NCBI GenBank assembly: GCA_029207755.1
Contig: JARCOQ010000007.1
Coordinates: 38,583,656-38,647,655, forward strand
DNA length: 64,000 nucleotides
Direction: 5' to 3'
Origin: Chamaea fasciata
Taxonomy: Eukaryota > Chordata > Aves > Passeriformes > Sylviidae
The notes beneath the pieces are model-generated. The model was not told the origin of the DNA. It did not search any database and saw only the letters and a list, made by a program, of their open reading frames with translations. The translations under genes were made by a program, and so were the position numbers. Shown here piece by piece: positions 51,126-62,105 of the stretch (position 1 is the first letter of the stretch; every line of letters starts with the position of its first letter).

Positions 51126-51858
51126 CAAACCAAAGAACCCAAAGAGAATAATTTGGCTGAAAATGGCTAGATAATCCTACATCTTGAATCTTTCTAGGAT
51201 TTTTTTCTCCACTTGTCTGTGTGGAAAGAATCTGATTTTACGACTCAGAACCCCTAAGAAGTTTTTCTGTCAGTTGTGTAACCCGCAATTTATATGAAAC
51301 TCTTTGTAGTTTATATTCTCAGAGTAATTCTTTAAGGCTTCTCCACTGTAAACTACGTTCATGGTTTTGGCTGAATAATGTGCTTACTAGGGGTTTAAAA
51401 TGAACTTCCTTCAAAACCTAGTAAACAAACTTGGGGTTTTTAAAAAACATATTTGTCCAGCTTCTTCATTCTTTGTGTTGCATATCATTATAAATAATCA
51501 AAATATTGAAGAATGAGAATGATCTATGTATTCAAATATTAAATTTAAAAAACAAACAAAAAAACTGGACTGTTTCATTGACTGAAAAGGAGCAGAAATG
51601 ACAGAGTTTTCATTATGTGTGTTCTGACATTTCTGCTAGTGTTTAAAATTGTTCTGCACCTTGCTTTGGACCACCTTTTGTAACTCAGTTTTCCCTTGTT
51701 TGTAACTTTTAACATTTTAGACAGTTGGGGTTTTTTCACAGCAGGAATTTCCTGCCTACTGGGTGAAGTTGACTTTTTTTTTTTGTAAATTTCAGCTGAG
51801 AGAAGGTTTTGGATTTTCTCCAAACAAGAGTTAAAGGATAAATATGTTGTTTTCCCTG

Positions 51859-51921
51859 ACAAAAAAAAAAAAAAGAAAAAAAAAAAAAGAAAAGGAAAAA
51901 AAAAAAAAAAGAAAAAAAAAG
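51859..51921. repeat. long A run with scattered G
   Basis: Almost pure A with occasional single or paired G over about 60 bases. No LINE body was recognised adjacent. Confidence 0.9.
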
Positions 51922-52599
51922 GCAGTTTGATTGGTAGCCTCATACGTGAATATGTTTTGCATTGCTTACTTCAAGTTTGGCAGGGAAATTGATCCACTGT
52001 CAGAAATACCTGGTTTGTGACTGATGATCTAACTTCAGCTAATGCCTCGGGTTTTTTTTCTTTTATATTTTTTTCTTTTTGTTGCTGTTTGCTTGTTTTT
52101 CTGTGATTTTCAGCTGCCTGGCTTGCAGTCTATGGTGGCTCGCTTTAATCTTGTACCTTTCTTTGTTGGTGCAACATCAAGAAACAGTGCAGCAGTTGCT
52201 ATGATGTTAAATGTTTGCAGATTTAGCCTCTTCAGTCTTTAGCTTACATTTAAATTCTGGACATTCTCAACAGAATTATTTCACTGAGGTGTCTCTGGTT
52301 CTCATTGAGTTTTGGCCCACCTCAGAATCTGATTCTTCTCTGGGAGTCCAAGATAATTTCTGAATGTGTAGCTTGTTATTTTGAATTGTACTGGTTTTCT
52401 GATTTCTTTGATACTGCAGTGAATTTCAGGGAAACATCTGGATTAATTTTCCAAAATCACTAACCTAGTAATCATACCTAAATAAGCAACTGCACATAAG
52501 GCATGCTATATATCATGCATGTTAAGCATGTTGTAAAGCACACAGTCAATGCATAAGCGCTGAAAATGCTCAGAAATGTTGTTGTTGAAGTGTAGCAAA

Positions 52600-53062
52600 C
52601 ATAAAATCATGGGATAATTTAGGTTGGAAAAGACATTTAAGATCATTAAGCCAAACCATTAATGAAGAACTGCCAAGACCACCACTAGACCATATTCCCT
52701 AGTACCTCATCTACACATCTTCTAAATACATCCAGGGATGGTGATTCCACCACTTCCCTGAGCAGCCTGTTCCAAACCTTGCCAAACCTTTCTGTGAGGA
52801 AATTTTCTCTAATATCCAATCTACAGCTTCTCTCATGTAACCTGAGACCATTTCCTCTTGACCTATTACTTTCTACTTGGAAGAAGAGACCAACTGCTGC
52901 CTCAGTACAACCTCCTTTCAGGCAGTTGGGGAGAGCAGTAAGGTCTTCTCTCAGCCTTTTTTTCTCCAGGCTAAGCATCACAGCTCCCTTAGCAGCTCCT
53001 CATAAGACTTGTGCTCTAGACCCTTCCCCAGCTTCATTGCCATTTTTGGACACATCCTGAAG
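52600..53062 (-). mobile_element. CR1 LINE 3' fragment, minus orientation, about 460 bp
   Basis: Reverse complement of a CR1 3' end. On the plus strand it begins at the degraded tail (aaatcatgggat), then 'ttaggttggaaaagac', 'ccagggatggtgattccac', 'gagcagcctgttccaaacc', 'tttttctccaggctaagcat' and 'gctcctcataagacttgtgc'. It stops near 'tttttggacacatcctgaag', so it is 5' truncated. Open frames of 93-98 codons on both strands are relics of ORF2. Confidence 0.93.
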
Positions 53063-54779
53063 TATGCTATTTCTCTGTAACTTCCACTTCTTGCTTACAA
53101 GGGTGAAGTTACTACTCATAGTCAATGAAGGTACTATGTACAGGATATAGCTGCTAAATTTTTTAAAAAAAAAAAATCAGAAGTTCAGGCGAGACTGTAC
53201 GGGTTTTGAGTCAAAACGTGTGTGTTCACACCTGAGCAACACTCTGTGTTCCTATGCTTTCACTACAGTGCAAACATGGCTAAGGGAGCAATTTTGCTTG
53301 TAGTTGAAGGATAGCTTTCTCTTCAGGTAGTTATCTAAGAAAATGATAGTTCATTTGCTTGTAAAAAACAAAAAGGGCTAATGTGGAGTCGGTGGTTTTT
53401 TATTTCTCTGAGCTTTTTAGTTTGTAAAATTTCAGGTGATGTGATTCCTTTCAGCAGCTGAAGCGTACACAATAGAATTGGAGTAGTTGCATAATTTGGG
53501 TAGAACCTGTACCCTGGATATGTTGCTTTATGACAGCAGTGGAGGCGCATTTGTGTTTTCATGCTGTTTAAAAGAGCCTGACAGATACATAACTGATGCG
53601 GCTGTATTTTGCTGCAGGAAACCAACAGGCCCCTCTCAGTTCCCATGTACAGGACTGAATCTTGAAAGGTTGGCACATTTCTGACAGGCCTCTGCATGTT
53701 CAGTGCTCATAATAGTTTTTGGTCAGGCTCCAATATCCACACTGTTTGTAGCCTTTATGCTTTTTATTTTTGCTGCATTTGCTGTCAGGAAAAATGGTGC
53801 TATTTGAAGGTGCCTTGAGAAATGTGAGTTGGCTGGATGAATAAAGTTTCTCTGCTTCAGTGTGGTTTTTTTGCCTCTTTTTCTTCGTTGAGTCCATGTT
53901 CACTCTTACTTCTTTCTGTGAAGGCAGCCAAACAATTGGAATGTTTTTGGCAGAAGACATAGTTTCTGCTTAATGCTATTACTTGTATTAGTGGTTTTTG
54001 AATTTGGCACTGAGTTACTACTTCACATTTTTATGTGAATATAATTTTTTGTGATTTTATTTTTGCTTTTATGGTAAAATCTGGGTTAGTAACTTAGTTC
54101 TGTGTTAAAATAAATTATGATTTGGGGATTTGGGAATTTCAATATATTGAATATACTATACAATGAATTTTGCAAACATAAGCACTGTAGATTCATGTTT
54201 CTTGAATCATTTCCATAGTTAGCTTTGGAGCTCTTTGGTCACGGTGAAATTTTTACAAGTTTGGGGAAGGATGGATTTTGTGGGGCTTGAGGCCAGAGCT
54301 TTCAGAAGGACAGGTAAAATAACTATCAGTGGTCCATTTTTGATTTACTGAAGGGTGATGTGCAAACCAATATTTGGCATTTAGCCTAATGCCAGATCAT
54401 CCAGTCATGTAGTAAACTGAAGAAAATTGGGTGCTTAAGACTAGTAGGGCTCAAAATGCTGTACGCATGCTGCTGTTGCAGATTCCTCCCTGTTGGCATT
54501 TAGCCTGTCTGCCACATGGGTGGTCTTTGGTTGTGTCTCACTGCTGTTTGGTTGTTGGTTGGTCAGGGGCTCTATTGGCCTACCCTGTAAAGCAGAAATC
54601 AACCTAGTATTTTTTCTGTTAGAGGAATTCTAGTTCTGGTGGATTTGTTTTGTTGCAATACTTAGAATAATGAAATAGGTGGGCAGGAATTGCATATGAT
54701 CCAGCTCAGAATGGGGCAATCTCCAAAGTTAGATTGGGTTGATATACCCAAATGAGTTTTGCCCATATCTAGCTGTAGA
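53063..54779. other. AT-rich probable intron
   Basis: Unique sequence between two CR1 copies. I see nothing I can name in it. Open frames of 65-120 codons lack context. Confidence 0.45.
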
Positions 54780-55190
54780 GATTCTGTAATCTTTCTAAGC
54801 AGTTAACTAGTTCCAGTGACCTTCTTCACTGTGAAAAATTTTCTCTTACCCGTAACTCTGAGTTTTCTGTGTTACAGCTTGTCTCTCTCAGAAGGATCTG
54901 TCTGTCTTCTCTATATTTGCTCACAAGGCAGCTAAAACCCAATAAAATCCCTGTTTAGCCTTTTCTCCTTAAAACCAACTAACCAAACTCTTGCAAACTC
55001 CTCGTAACTCATGCCCTGCAGACCCCTAATCATCTCAAATCCCCTGCTGGACTTGTTCAGGATATCCATGAGCAGGTCAAACCGGATGCAGCCCTTCAGA
55101 TGTGGCAAATACGGGGGTTTAATGACTTCCCTTTGTCTGCTGACTATGATCCTGTCAACAGAGTGTAATACACAGGTAGCCCTTACCACT
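54780..55190 (-). mobile_element. old, diverged CR1-like fragment, minus orientation
   Basis: Weaker but ordered similarity to reverse-complement CR1: 'agttccagtgaccttcttca', 'gaaaaattttctcttaccc', then 'ttagccttttctcctt', 'actcctcgtaactcatgccc' and 'ggatgcagcccttcagatg'. The order and spacing match the CR1 at 52.6 kb, extended further into ORF2. More decayed than the other copies, so probably an older subfamily. Confidence 0.72.
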
Positions 55191-58100
55191 ATGTAGTGCT
55201 GATTCTACTAAAACATTCTTTTGGCTCCAGATAAGACAACAGCTAGTTTAAAATGCACATATTTGTTCCTATCTGTGAAGGCTACGGAAATTACTATCTG
55301 GTTGTCAAATGTTTAGAAATGGAGATCTGACTGTCTATAACAGTATATAATGTGATACATGATACTGAGTTTTAAGGCCAGTGAAGAGTTTACAACAAAA
55401 CTGAAGGATGGCTAAATGATGTGGCTGTTCACATCTGATCGAAGCGTGTCATAGTTTCATTATTAGAATGAAAATAATGTTAGAGTGTCACAGAAAAAAG
55501 CTGCTTCACAGAACGCACAGTAAGATGAGAAAAACTGCAAAAAAAGGAGAGAGTCTTTGACAAGATTCTCTGCAGTTTTCTTGACATTTCAAAGAGGTGG
55601 TGGGCATGGGGAAAGGAAAAGGCATGTATTGTCAAGGAGAAGACAAAACTAAGGAAAAAGAGAAGAATCGGAGGACAAAGGACAGCTAAAATCTGGGAAA
55701 GAAGACAACAGAGCAGGCTGAAGATTGTTTAGTAAATATAATACAAATGAAGATTGTTAATGTGAAAACGAGAATATATTAGAGGGCAGAAGAGATAGGG
55801 GGCTGTTGGTGAGCTAATATGCACATAAACACTGCGTGATGCACAGAGAGAGAATTGACCTTGACGACACTTAGTTCAAGTTAGGGAGAAAAAATAAAGA
55901 GGAAAGTACCTATCTTTTATCCAACTAAGTTTAATTTAGGAATAGGGAAGACTGATTATAAACCAATAGGTTTTTTGCATTTTTTATGCCTCCTCTCGCG
56001 CCTTTGTCAAAGGCATGACAAAGCCAATAAGTGCTCTTTGGCTTACAGTATGGCTTCACTAAAAGCACCAAATCCAAATTTTGTAGGGAGAATATGAAGA
56101 AGCTGCTGCAGCAACAGAGCAAAGTTATCTGAGCCCTGTTTCTTAATGTTTTTTTTTTATTTATACCAGTTAGTTGACACCAACTGCATATGTCTTATCT
56201 CCTTTTGGGTCAAGAATCAGCAGGGAAGAAAAGCCAGGGATAACTGCTTCACTCTGCCCTCTGGGAAAGTGTTTTTATCAAGCTTCCAGATAATGAAATT
56301 ACTTTTATTAGCCAAAATCTTGAAGTCTTTTAAGCAATGTGAGAGTTTATAAATTTGAACTAATAGTCGCACTGCATTCATCCACTTACAAGGTTAATCC
56401 ACTTGTCTATATTTTATATTCTTTATAAAAGAAACATTATAAAATAATATTTTGCATGAACTACTTATATTTAAAAGCATATGAAAGTAATAGAATACAA
56501 TACAATAAAATAAGTATCTCTGTAGTCTAAGTGTGTTTCATTTTATGACTTTGAAGTATCTAGCAGACGAGTATTATTCCACTTGTAAATTGGCTATCTC
56601 TGTTATCCTTTGACTAGTGTTTTTATAACTGTCCAAAACTAGTTTTTAACTTACTTTGAATTGCCTTAGATTTCTGATAATGCCATAAAGTTTCTTAAGA
56701 TAGGGAGGAAATATGACTCTTTTCGGAGGAGTGTATCATTGAATCAAAATGTGACATCCACCTAGGCTTAGAAAACTGTCTGTTTGTTCCCTGGGGTAAT
56801 GCTTTGAGATGGTAACTGGTTTTTATGTAAAGTACCCTCCTAAGTAAAGTTTTTTGGTGTAGCGTGCCCTGAGGCAAAACGTTTCAGGATATTTTAGAAG
56901 ATCCTGCCAGTCTAATTAATCATATGAGAATAATGCTAAAATTCATTCTCTGTTTCCCTCTTTGAATGGTACTTCATCCCTGCAACGGTCAGTGGCCAAT
57001 GTTAATTGCATCTTTAAGGGAGGGACAAAAACTGGCTTAGTGCTGTTCCAAGGAGTAGTGGGAACTGGTCTCTTGTTCCACCAGAGGTGGGATAGCCCTC
57101 TGTGTGGAAAAACTCTTCCAAGACTGGAGGATTTTTTGTGAAGAGCGGGTGAATTCGGTCGACAGCAGCAAACGTTTGCATCCTGTCACAGCAGCTAAGG
57201 CCATGATTCAGTCGTTGACTTCAGTTTCTTTCAAGGCAAGGCCAAGGAATGGGGGTTTGCATTCATTGGGTCACCATATAGAGTGGTCCCAACAGTCTTT
57301 CTGTTCCTGAGGAGGGGACTCAGTAACTGAACTCCAGCTTAGAAGACAGACTTCCTAGTCCTGCCCAAAGAGAGAAAGCACTGGCGTTAGTGTTGCTGTG
57401 GTGCTCTTGCGGGGTTGGAGTTACTGTGGGGTGCTCCTTTGTATGGCAGTTATTCTGCAGACACTCAAGAGGTTGGCTTTTTTGCCTCAGAGAGGGGAAA
57501 TACTGCTACAGCTGTAATAAAAGCTGTTTGGAACTACACAAGGCTGTGTGCTTCCTATCTTGCAGATACATGTTACTTTTATATACCTCTTGTTTTTATT
57601 TAATTCCTGTGAAGTGTTTGTGTTGATGAATAATGAGAACCAGGATTGGGATACCATCTTTTTGAAAAAGCAGTTATTTTGTTTTTTCTCAAAAAATCCA
57701 TTCATATTCCAAGGTACTGAAAGGCAAAGTATTTTATGGTGTTTTTGCGGAATATTTTCCTGAATGGACGAGGAAACAGTCATTCCAGTTAGCACTATGT
57801 AAAAAAGAAAAGGCAGTGCAGTGAGCTTAATTTTCCATTTTTGTCTGTCATAGACATAAATAATTCAAACACATAAGCATGGAAAGAAGTTAAGAGTTTG
57901 AAACTGGGACTTCATGAGTCTCATAGGATAATATTAGTATTTCCTGTGTGTTTCAATTTGACATTCATAAGAAAAAGGTTGGTTTTCCTGAAGTTGAACC
58001 ATTTAATAGTTAATACTGTTTTTCACTGGGCTCTTATGGTAAACTAGAATGTTCATGTATTTCGTATGTATGCTTATGTAATTAAGCATCCACTAATTTC

Positions 58101-60149
58101 TTTCTCTTTGGAAAATATGTCTTTAAATCAGCACTCCATATATGAAGATTTAAGATTATATCATCTGTTTGTTTAAGGTAAGCATTAGGACAGGTATTAT
58201 TATCTTATAATAGATTCTTAATCCCTTGTCTGTGAACTGTTGATGTTTTCATTAGAGTTAAAATATGTTGCATGTGTACAAAAAGCCTGAAATCTCAATA
58301 TGTGGTCCTATCAATTTTAATTATTTGAATCGTTTGAACAGCTAATTTTTTGCTTAAGGGTACACCAATGTACCACTGAATCTGTTTTTAAAGGTTTTTT
58401 CCAGTTTAATGTCTGAATCCAAATTCATAAAGAGTTGGAAAAATGAGATGTCTGAGCTATAGGATTCACAGGGATTTCATATGAAGCCTATTTAATCAGG
58501 ATAACACTGTTATTAATATTCATAAAGTCAGCTGGAACACAAATGACAGACTATGGAGCCTAAAATTTTTTACTTGTGAATTTATTAAAAGCAGCTTAAA
58601 AAATTAATGGAATTTAAGTAAAGTTGACGAAAATGAAAATCTTATGTTAGCAGAAAAAATCTATATTAGAACTTTGTCTAAGACCATCTTGCATTGATAT
58701 CTTTGACAGATTTCATTGGTACTTAAAGAAGAAAGATGCATGAATGGTCATTTAAAAGGATTTAAACACATTGGCACATTAATTTTTACATGAATAATAA
58801 GTAGTTTCCAAAAGCAATTAACTTACAGTGTACAAGATTTGAATAGAAAAATAGGACTGTGACATCAAAGGGCAAAGCAAATGTGCAGTACATTTTAAAC
58901 TTTTAATAATACAACTTCTTAAAATATTTTTTCTTTTTTTTTTCCACAGTAAGTAAAGTAACACCAAAGGAATTTGTGTACAGCTTGGGTTTGTTTTGAA
59001 ATACACCAAGATCTGGAACAAATAAATATTTTTATGCCAAAGTGCTATTAGTAAAGGACAATGTTTTAAGGCTTTTACATTGATCAGGTGCTTCTGAATC
59101 AAGCTTTCCTACAGTTTTTCTGTGTAGAAAACTGACCACAGTGTGTGATTTTTCTCTCATACTGCTATATGCAGCATTTGGAAGCATTTCTTATTTCTGT
59201 AGATGGCAAAACAGTTAAGTCTGAGAGTCCTTTCATTATTGTACTTAACTTTTAATTTTATGTGACTGTTGCATTTTATATTCAACTGGCAGGGGCATTT
59301 TCTTTTTTATTTTCATTTACTTTCATGATGTCCTAGTAGTTACACTAGCACAAGTTGGATAAATAGTGAATAAGGAAATTAGATTTAAAATTTCCTCTAG
59401 CATTTGGGTTATGGTTTCATTTTGTATTTTCATTTTTTTTTCTCAGTCTGCCAGTACACTTTATTTTTATCACCAGCTTTTATTTCCTCTCATTATTACA
59501 CAGATTGGTTATTAATAGGTTGTCTTCAAATGAAAGTAGGAATTTAGAATAATTGTATTCGATTTTTCTGATGATTCCTTGTGTGAAAACCTTAATGGCC
59601 ACCGGTGATCGTTTTTGAAATGGTGACTTTTAACATTCACTGAATAATGATGGTTCAATAAGTTTTGGTTCTAAAAATACCTTATGTTCAAGGTACCTTC
59701 TGTAAAGGTACATCTTGAATGACAAGTAACTGTTGTGCACAACTCAGCTACCTATGTCAGCGTTTGTGTTCAGAGCAACCAGTTTAAATATTTAGTGCCT
59801 GGAATATTTTGTCGTTCTGTATCCTAACATTTCTTTTCAAATTATGGGGAAATTGATTGGCACACCCTAGGGAGCCCATTTATGTTTTACTTTGATCAAT
59901 AGGTGACCTTAATCTGATATCAGTTTTTATTATTATTTTCTTTATGTTTAAACCAGAAAATTCCTATTAGTTAATAGAACATATTTCACCTAAGAAGACA
60001 AAGTCTGTAAAATGAGTCGCTTGACTTCAGTCATAAATTTTTCCTGTGCCATAGTCTATTATTTCCGGGAGAGGGCAGCATTTTCCTATATCAGGTACAG
60101 AAAGGCACATGCCCTGCTTAGACTGTCAATGTTTCTTGTAATTACTCCC

Positions 60150-60420
60150 AGTATATTTGTTGCTTGCTTATGAATTAACTTGCATTTATGGAACTAAATC
60201 ATTCCAATCATTTAATTACACCTGAGGAGCTGAACTATAATTGCTTGCTTCCAGCTAGGATCTGATATGGCTTGAGCAGTATTAATTTGGTGTTTACTTT
60301 TCTGAGTGCTAAAAGCATTAAAATGATTGTGCAATGGGATTACATTTTACTAATTGCTGGCATTCATTAGCTGGGTAAATGGCGAGGAAGAATGACTGTA
60401 TATTGTGGAGGGATAAAATT
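60150..60420. promoter_or_regulatory. possible conserved non-coding element
   Basis: A repeat-free block dense in TAAT/ATTA homeodomain-type cores, with a GGATTA (Otx/Pitx-like) core at about 60,339. It shows little of the low-complexity decay seen in neighbouring intron. Its look resembles vertebrate conserved enhancers. This is pattern impression only. Confidence 0.2.
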
Positions 60421-60638
60421 ATGGTTTTAAATAGTATATTACTAGACACATTAAGGCCCTAAGACATGTTTTAAAATACTCCAGAGGTTATTAAATACCA
60501 TATTTTCTTCATGTCTTGCTATATGAATATCTTATTAAAATACTGCAATTATTATGAACCTTTTTGTGCAATATGTAGGGAAATGGCTTCATTGACAGAA
60601 ACCTATTTCTTGATATTAATAACCCTCTATATTTTCAG

Positions 60639-60773
60639 CTAATCCAAAAGTAAATGAGGAACTTAGGAAAAGATTGCCAACTTCAAATCAACACAGTTAC
60701 ACAGAATTGAAGAAGACGCGTACAGCTTCATCTGAGGGAATCTTTTAAGGGACTCAGTGTTCTGTGATATGAG
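60639..60773 (+). other. weak candidate plus-strand exon
   Basis: Acceptor TCTATATTTTCAG ends at 60,638 and a donor (GAG then GTGAAC) follows at 60,773/60,774. One frame is open for 35 codons, NPKVNEELRKRLPTSNQ then SYTELKKTRTASSEGIF, before TAA at 60,746-60,748. All three frames have stops, so it would be a terminal, poison or non-coding exon. The sequence keeps an ACGCGT, rare in this AT-rich area. Product not recognised. Confidence 0.25.
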
Positions 60774-62025
60774 GTGAACTTTTTATTTTTTGTTAAGACC
60801 TAAGCACATCAAATCCTATGCCTTTTTTTGTCATGCAGATTTATATTCAACAACAAATATGAGCTAAATATGTATTTCTTGAATATGTAGTGTTAGTGTT
60901 AGTGTTGAATCTGAGGTGTTTGTGCAAATAATTTTTTTTATAATTTTAAATATAAAAATAAAATCATCAGCTTTTTTGGTGTTGTTTGCAAAAATAATTT
61001 CTTCTTCTGCTTTATTATTTAGGATATGTGTCTTGATATAATTTGCTTGAAGTGTAAAATATCTACCTAATTTTTTTTTTTTAATCTCTTACATTTTTCA
61101 GCACAATGACAACTCTGAGTGTTTTCATAATCAAGCCACTGTGTCTTCAAGGCACATGTATCTTTTTAATAAATGTAAAAAAATGTAGCAGGGAAAACAC
61201 ACAAAATAAGCACAACTGCATAATTAAGGATAAAAATTGTCCTATGTACAATAGTTTTTAAAAAAGGTGATTGAGCAAGGAATATGATTTGTGGTAAGCT
61301 TGCTATGTTACCAAGATTACAAACTTATTTAGATTTCCTTGTGATACAGAGTATAATTGAATTTTTAATGCATAAGAGAGCATACATTTTAACACCCAAA
61401 ATGATGCCTGGTAGGCATAACATTTTACTGTAGGTCTTATTGTGGGTTACTTCTTAAAGATCTTTGATTATAAGAGATATTGCAACTGTGTAATTAACTA
61501 TAGTGTGAAGCAATATGCATGCAAATATTAGGATGCATTATTTAGCTGTTTAGAAAGACCTGAAAATTCAGAGTTGGAGGGCCACTTTACCTGTATTTTA
61601 TCTAGGCAATTAAAGCAAGAGAAAGAATGCTGTAAAGTGAAGCACATGCCACCATCTGTAATAACTGCCAACGTGAACAGTCTTGCTGTCTGTAGCAGGA
61701 CTGCTTGGTGTGATTTGGGCTGTGCTCAGTAGTGTGTATATCCAAGACCAGACTCTAGAAGAAGAAACTAAACTAATAAATATTTCAACAAAGGGATCAC
61801 ATGCAACAGAAAGCTGAACCAAACAATTATAAAAATTAGATGAGTGAAGAAAAAATATTTTACTGAGAAATATTTTTTTTGCTGACTGTTAAAGTATGCA
61901 GACTTCATTGTGCTGCTATAAATATTTAAAATCATTTGTTTTGAAAATTTTCTGTCAAATGAAGGCAAAGTATAGGTGTGTTATATTGTTTCAAGTTTAT
62001 TTATCTAGAGTTTGTTTTATTTTAG

Positions 62026-62105
62026 CTCTGAAACCTTCAAGCAAAAATTGGACTCAGTGCCAGATCAAACAAGTTCAGGAGAACAAATGGAGAACTGGTC
62101 AAAAG
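62026..62105 (+). CDS. candidate internal coding exon
   Basis: An 80-base interval has a good acceptor (GTTTTATTTTAG, to 62,025) and a good donor (CAAAAG then GTAGGG, 62,105/62,106). Two frames are open across it: SETFKQKLDSVPDQTSSG then EQMENWSK, which looks more protein-like, and LKPSSKNWTQCQIKQ then VQENKWRTGQK. It lies on the strand of the gene expected from CpG island 2. Short exons open in two frames are weak evidence, and I do not recognise either product. Confidence 0.3.

Larger units (their letters stand above)
42538..52599. other. AT-rich probable intron
   Basis: Unique AT-rich sequence. It holds the 43.36 kb open frame, the double hairpin at 44.78 kb, a TTTA repeat at 44,141-44,157 and simple repeats at 51.03 and 51.86 kb. 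Open frames up to 145 codons (for example 48,634-49,071 minus and 47,801-48,196 plus) have no splice or start context that I trust. Confidence 0.45.

Noticed and set aside
61103..61260. ATG just after a strong acceptor (TTACATTTTTCAG)
   Set aside because: The splice site looks good, but the frame is Lys/Asn/Cys-rich with no donor and no protein-like pattern.
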